In this document: piece by piece, positions 61,150-64,000 of the stretch
How positions within the stretch are numbered: position 1 is the first letter of the stretch
Layout of the letters: every line of letters starts with the position of its first letter
NCBI RefSeq assembly: GCF_000307265.1
Contig: NZ_DF158897.1
Span: 230,276-294,275 of the forward strand
Source: Oscillibacter ruminantium GH1
Lineage (GTDB): Bacteria; Bacillota; Clostridia; Oscillospirales; Oscillospiraceae
Direction of reading: 5' to 3'
DNA length: 64,000 nt
Notes under the pieces: generated by a model
What the model saw: the letters and a program-made list of their open reading frames with translations, nothing else
The model's database searches: none
What the model was told of the DNA's origin: nothing
Position numbers and translations under genes: made by a program

Positions 61150-61671
61150 ATGACTGGAGATTTTATACATCGAGAGGTTCACAGGGTCATGGCAAAATAT
61201 AAGACCAATGACCCTTATGAGCTGCTTGACGCGCTTGGCGTGGAGGTCCGTGAGTCCCGTGCGTATGGACCACATGGACTGAAAGGGTATTGCTATTTTT
61301 CCAAGCGGACGATATTTGTTGTTCTCAACGCCTTTCTGCCTGAGATTGAGCAACGGATCGTTGCCATGCACGAGGCCGCGCATGTGATACTCCATCAGGC
61401 TCAAATCAAGGTTGCTCCGATGAGGGATAATGTAATATACGACATGACCTCCAGAACGGAGTATCAGGCAAACCTGTTTACTGCTGATTTCCTCATTTCT
61501 GATGAGGCTATTGAGGAACTGACGGAGCAGGAGGACATGGATTATTTTCGTATGTGCAAGGAGCTCTATGTGAGCCCCGATCTGATGTCGTTTAAGCTGT
61601 TCTCCATGATCCAGCGCGGCTATCGCTATAATCTGCCGCAGGGCCTGAACAGCACATTCCTGAAAAACTGA
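61150..61671 (+). CDS. ImmA/IrrE family metallo-endopeptidase (second)
   Basis: 173 aa. VAMHEAAHVILHQ with His74, Glu75 and His78, and TEYQANLFTADFLIS with the third-ligand Glu. Usual ImmA length. Next to the Xre repressor as in ICEBs1, where ImmA cleaves ImmR under DNA damage to switch the element on. Ribosome site GGAGG at the right distance. Confidence 0.88.
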   Translation: MTGDFIHREVHRVMAKYKTNDPYELLDALGVEVRESRAYGPHGLKGYCYFSKRTIFVVLNAFLPEIEQRIVAMHEAAHVILHQAQIKVAPMRDNVIYDMTSRTEYQANLFTADFLISDEAIEELTEQEDMDYFRMCKELYVSPDLMSFKLFSMIQRGYRYNLPQGLNSTFLKN

Positions 61672-61706
61672 GCAAATGACGGCACTCTGATATGCAAGGT
61701 GATGAC

Positions 61707-61976
61707 ATGACCGTCAAGGTTTATGTGCTGGTATCCGCTGTCTTTGATGCGGACGGGACATTGATCCCTATATCGCTGACATGGGAGGACGGGACGGTAT
61801 ATGCAATTGATCGTGTTCTGGACATTCGTCAGGTGCCAGCGCTGAAAGCCGGGGGGCAGGGCGACCGATACACGGTCATCATAAACGGCCATCAGAGCTA
61901 TCTGTTCTTCGAACGGAACGCCTTGATGACCGGGAACAATCTGGGTCGCTGGTTTGTGGAGCGCAGGGCGGCATGA
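61707..61976 (+). CDS. conserved small protein of unknown function
   Basis: 89 aa. YVLVSAVFDADGTLIPISLTWEDG, then VLDIRQVPALKAGGQGDRYTV and a C-terminal GRWFVERRA. The pattern (F-D-x-D-G, W-x-D-G, GGQGDRY) looks like a small beta protein common on gut Clostridia elements. ATG at 61707 follows AAGGTGATG; the upstream ATG 61692 lacks a site. No function known to me. Confidence 0.6.
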   Translation: MTVKVYVLVSAVFDADGTLIPISLTWEDGTVYAIDRVLDIRQVPALKAGGQGDRYTVIINGHQSYLFFERNALMTGNNLGRWFVERRAA

Positions 61977-62017
61977 CAGGGAAATCGTAGAAAAACAGAC
62001 AGTATGAGGTGACGGCG

Positions 62018-62614
62018 ATGGCGGAAATTCTGATAGATAAAGATAGATTTGATTTTTTGCAATATGCCTTTTTCGGCGGCGACAAGCCCTTTCCGGCCGT
62101 AAGCGACCGCGCATATCGTGACCTGTGCCGAACGCTTCGCTTTCATGGTGAGAGCGGCACAAAGTACCGCGACCATGTGGGCAAGGTTTTAGAAGCGGAA
62201 ATCACAGCCATGCTTTCAAAACTTCCCGATACTCAGGCGGGATATGACACATGGCATCATGCGCTCTGTGATGAGCTAATCGGGTATTACGCTTCTACTG
62301 GTTTCGAATTCAATCTTGGCCATGCTCAGAAATGGGTCAACATGACCATGAAATACATATACATCTATGGTCAGCTTGATGTAACCCCTGTGTTCGACTA
62401 TCTCCATGTGCCGCTGGATTCCTATGTTTTTGGCGCTGTGGAGAATGATCTGGGGATAAAGCCGCCCTGCAGCGCGTGGAGTAAACTCACGAGCTATGAG
62501 CAGTACATTCGGTATCAGAAGAGGATACGGGCGGCGGTGACAGCGCCTCCGCTGCGGTGGGAGTTCCAGAACTGGCTCTCTGAAGCAAAGCGTCGGAATA
62601 TGAACCAAGAATAG
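62018..62614 (+). CDS. conserved protein of unknown function
   Basis: 198 aa. No motif recognised; rich in aromatic residues (FDFLQYAFFGGDKPFPAVSD, MKYIYIYGQLDVTPVFDYLH). ATG 62018 follows GAGGTGA. Lies between the small protein and the nuclease-like gene on the plus strand, 41 nt after the former and 9 nt before the latter, so it may be cotranscribed. Confidence 0.6.
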   Translation: MAEILIDKDRFDFLQYAFFGGDKPFPAVSDRAYRDLCRTLRFHGESGTKYRDHVGKVLEAEITAMLSKLPDTQAGYDTWHHALCDELIGYYASTGFEFNLGHAQKWVNMTMKYIYIYGQLDVTPVFDYLHVPLDSYVFGAVENDLGIKPPCSAWSKLTSYEQYIRYQKRIRAAVTAPPLRWEFQNWLSEAKRRNMNQE

Positions 62615-62623
62615 AGGCTGGAC

Positions 62624-63658
62624 ATGAAGATTGAAATGGGAGAATCCCTGATATACTCGTGGCTGCGCCATGAAAAGCAATGCCAGTTGGCGCAGACCAA
62701 CTGGAAAGCGTCACCCTATTGGGTGTTGGACAGCCGGGGCGAGCTGCAATCGCTTTATGAGAAATTTGCTCAGTACTATCAGGACAAGTATCAGTACGAC
62801 ATTTTTAAGGGCTGTTCTATGGAGCAGCTCATCAAGCAGGCGGAGATCGATGCCATCGGCATCTCGTTCTCCCAGTCCGCGCAGAGCATTTACGCCGTTG
62901 ATATTGCCTATCACGAGGCGGGGCTAAACTACGGGGACAAGAGCAAGACGCTGACGAAGATAATCCAGAAATGCGTGCGAACCGCGCTGTGCTTATATGG
63001 CTTCTTCAGCATTGCAACTGGTGAAATCATTTTTGCCTCACCAAAAATAAACCCGGCAATCGAAAAAGAACTTTCTCCCATGTTTGTGGAGCTGACCGAC
63101 CTGTTCTCGCAGCTCGGATTGGAGTTTACTGCGACTCTATATTGTAACGATACTTTTCTGACTGGGATCATGCAGCCCGTACTGAAAAAGGGTACGAGCA
63201 TCGCGGACACATCAGAGCTGTTTTTGCGCAGCGTTCAGATGTACCAGATGTTCGCCGGGAAAGCAGCGCCCGCGCCGGCAACGGCTTCAAAAGAGCAGAT
63301 TGTCATCGCTCAATCGAAACCGCGCACAGGTTCGTATACCGATGAGGGAAAGGCAATCGAACGCATACCCAAGTGGGCGCTTAGCCCGGAGCAAAACAAT
63401 TACAAAATCATTCGGGCCTATTATCAGCTACTGAATGAACGGGGACTGGTCACCCGGCCGGAGCTGGAGGCCCGCTGTCATGATCAAAGCAAACACCCGG
63501 ATGTATATGTACGGGACTTCCGTGGCAATTTCGCATCCATGAAAACTGACAAGGGCAAGAGCCACGGGAAAGTCTTTACTGATGACGGGTATAATGTGCG
63601 AGTTTGGAGCGCCGTATCGCAGACCTTGGAGCAGAACCGCAGCCTGTTCCTGGCGTAA
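62624..63658 (+). CDS. conserved protein with restriction-nuclease-like acidic motif
   Basis: 344 aa. N-terminal third contains QAEIDAIGISFS and SIYAVDIAYHEAGLNYG; a Glu, then Asp and a YHE end, is compatible with a PD-(D/E)xK-type fold but not proof. The middle is helical (KCVRTALCLYGFFSIATGEIIF). The last 90 residues (IPKWALSPEQNNYKIIRAYYQLLNERG) resemble a separate DNA-binding or adaptor module. ATG 62624 lacks a strong Shine-Dalgarno; the next Met in frame (MGESLIYSW) is not better. I do not know its function. Confidence 0.55.
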   Translation: MKIEMGESLIYSWLRHEKQCQLAQTNWKASPYWVLDSRGELQSLYEKFAQYYQDKYQYDIFKGCSMEQLIKQAEIDAIGISFSQSAQSIYAVDIAYHEAGLNYGDKSKTLTKIIQKCVRTALCLYGFFSIATGEIIFASPKINPAIEKELSPMFVELTDLFSQLGLEFTATLYCNDTFLTGIMQPVLKKGTSIADTSELFLRSVQMYQMFAGKAAPAPATASKEQIVIAQSKPRTGSYTDEGKAIERIPKWALSPEQNNYKIIRAYYQLLNERGLVTRPELEARCHDQSKHPDVYVRDFRGNFASMKTDKGKSHGKVFTDDGYNVRVWSAVSQTLEQNRSLFLA

Positions 63659-63686
63659 GCGTATCAAGTGATGTTCGGAGGGAATG

Positions 63687-64000
63687 ATGGAAAACATCGT
63701 ATTTGAGCGTGACTATGAGGAAGAACATCGTCAGCAAGATGGAAATGACGCCGCATCCGCGATATTTGAGATTGCCACTGATGGAGGGTTCATCGCGGCA
63801 TACGCTGATGCAATGCAGGTCATTCCCAAGGTGGTTGTTCCCGCTGATAAAGAAAACTACGAATATTTGCTTCAACGGTCAGACGAGCTTGCGCAACGCT
63901 GGGGCGGCAAAGTCCGCGGAGTTGTAAACTACGAGAAATGGGAGGCCACAATAGATCTGCTTCTGCCGTTTGCCGAGTTTTGTGATCGTGACGATCGTAA
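63687..64000 (+). CDS. unknown protein, 3' end outside window
   Basis: Open frame of at least 104 residues to the window edge. Acidic N-terminus MENIVFERDYEEEHRQQDGND, then a small alpha/beta part (VIPKVVVPADKENYEYLLQR). GGAGGG lies four bases before ATG 63687, better spaced than the ATG at 63684. Same strand and 28 nt after the previous gene. No function recognised. Confidence 0.6.
   Translation, partial: MENIVFERDYEEEHRQQDGNDAASAIFEIATDGGFIAAYADAMQVIPKVVVPADKENYEYLLQRSDELAQRWGGKVRGVVNYEKWEATIDLLLPFAEFCDRDDR

Overview
The window looks like a chromosomal stretch of a GC-rich anaerobic Clostridia member. The best guess is an Oscillospiraceae gut bacterium of the Flavonifractor/Intestinimonas/Oscillibacter kind. 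The guess rests on 2-hydroxyacyl-CoA dehydratase and acyl-CoA fermentation genes, an [FeFe] hydrogenase with a GltD-like partner, an arginine deiminase operon, a DUF4317 protein and strong Shine-Dalgarno sites. No rRNA, tRNA or CRISPR array was seen.

Core-like part (1 to about 39.4 kb). Two divergent operons (1-10.4 kb) encode acyl-CoA chemistry. On the minus strand are a crotonase, a family III CoA-transferase and two dehydratase subunits (the second runs off the window). On the plus strand are a thiolase, a 3-hydroxyacyl-CoA dehydrogenase, a NuoF/GltD-like flavoprotein and the hydrogenase. Both operons are preceded by a good sigma-54 (-24/-12) site. Next comes a minus-strand signalling operon (10.6-21.7 kb): a REC-GGDEF-EAL-PAS-REC-GGDEF protein, a 1574-aa multi-PAS hybrid kinase and a hybrid kinase with two extracellular solute-binding domains. 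Then follow DUF4317, an NCS2 nucleobase permease, a PnuC-like transporter, a MarR-MATE pair, DegV, a lipoprotein, the arginine deiminase pathway (arcA, arcB, YfcC-type antiporter), a KdpDE-like two-component pair, a CstA-type transporter and threonine ammonia-lyase.

Accessory part (about 39.5 kb to the right edge, still open). AT-richer DNA carries a three-gene ABC-three-component (ABC-3C) type defence operon, then a frame-broken small gene and two divergent Xre regulators. A tightly overlapping six-gene plus-strand operon (44.6-50.1 kb) follows. It holds a catalytically incomplete resolvase, a large serine recombinase whose C-terminal domain recurs in the next two proteins, and two ParB-like proteins. 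After a hipBA-type kinase pair comes a minus-strand recombinase operon (56.8-51.8 kb) with two full serine recombinases, one recombinase lacking its catalytic domain, one resolvase fold lacking the catalytic serine and a 52-aa SHOCT-like protein. Just upstream of it is a gene-poor, hairpin-rich stretch of about 400 nt ending in an intrinsic terminator that abuts the recombinase ribosome-binding site. The right end has a sigma-like regulator, two Xre/ImmA pairs around a three-site operator array, a deleted Y-family polymerase gene and four conserved unknowns. No conjugation genes are visible, so whether this is an integrative conjugative or mobilizable element cannot be settled here.

The strongest candidates for something undescribed are the recombinase operon with a triplicated companion domain plus two ParB-like proteins, and the structured RNA whose terminator seems to gate the second recombinase operon.
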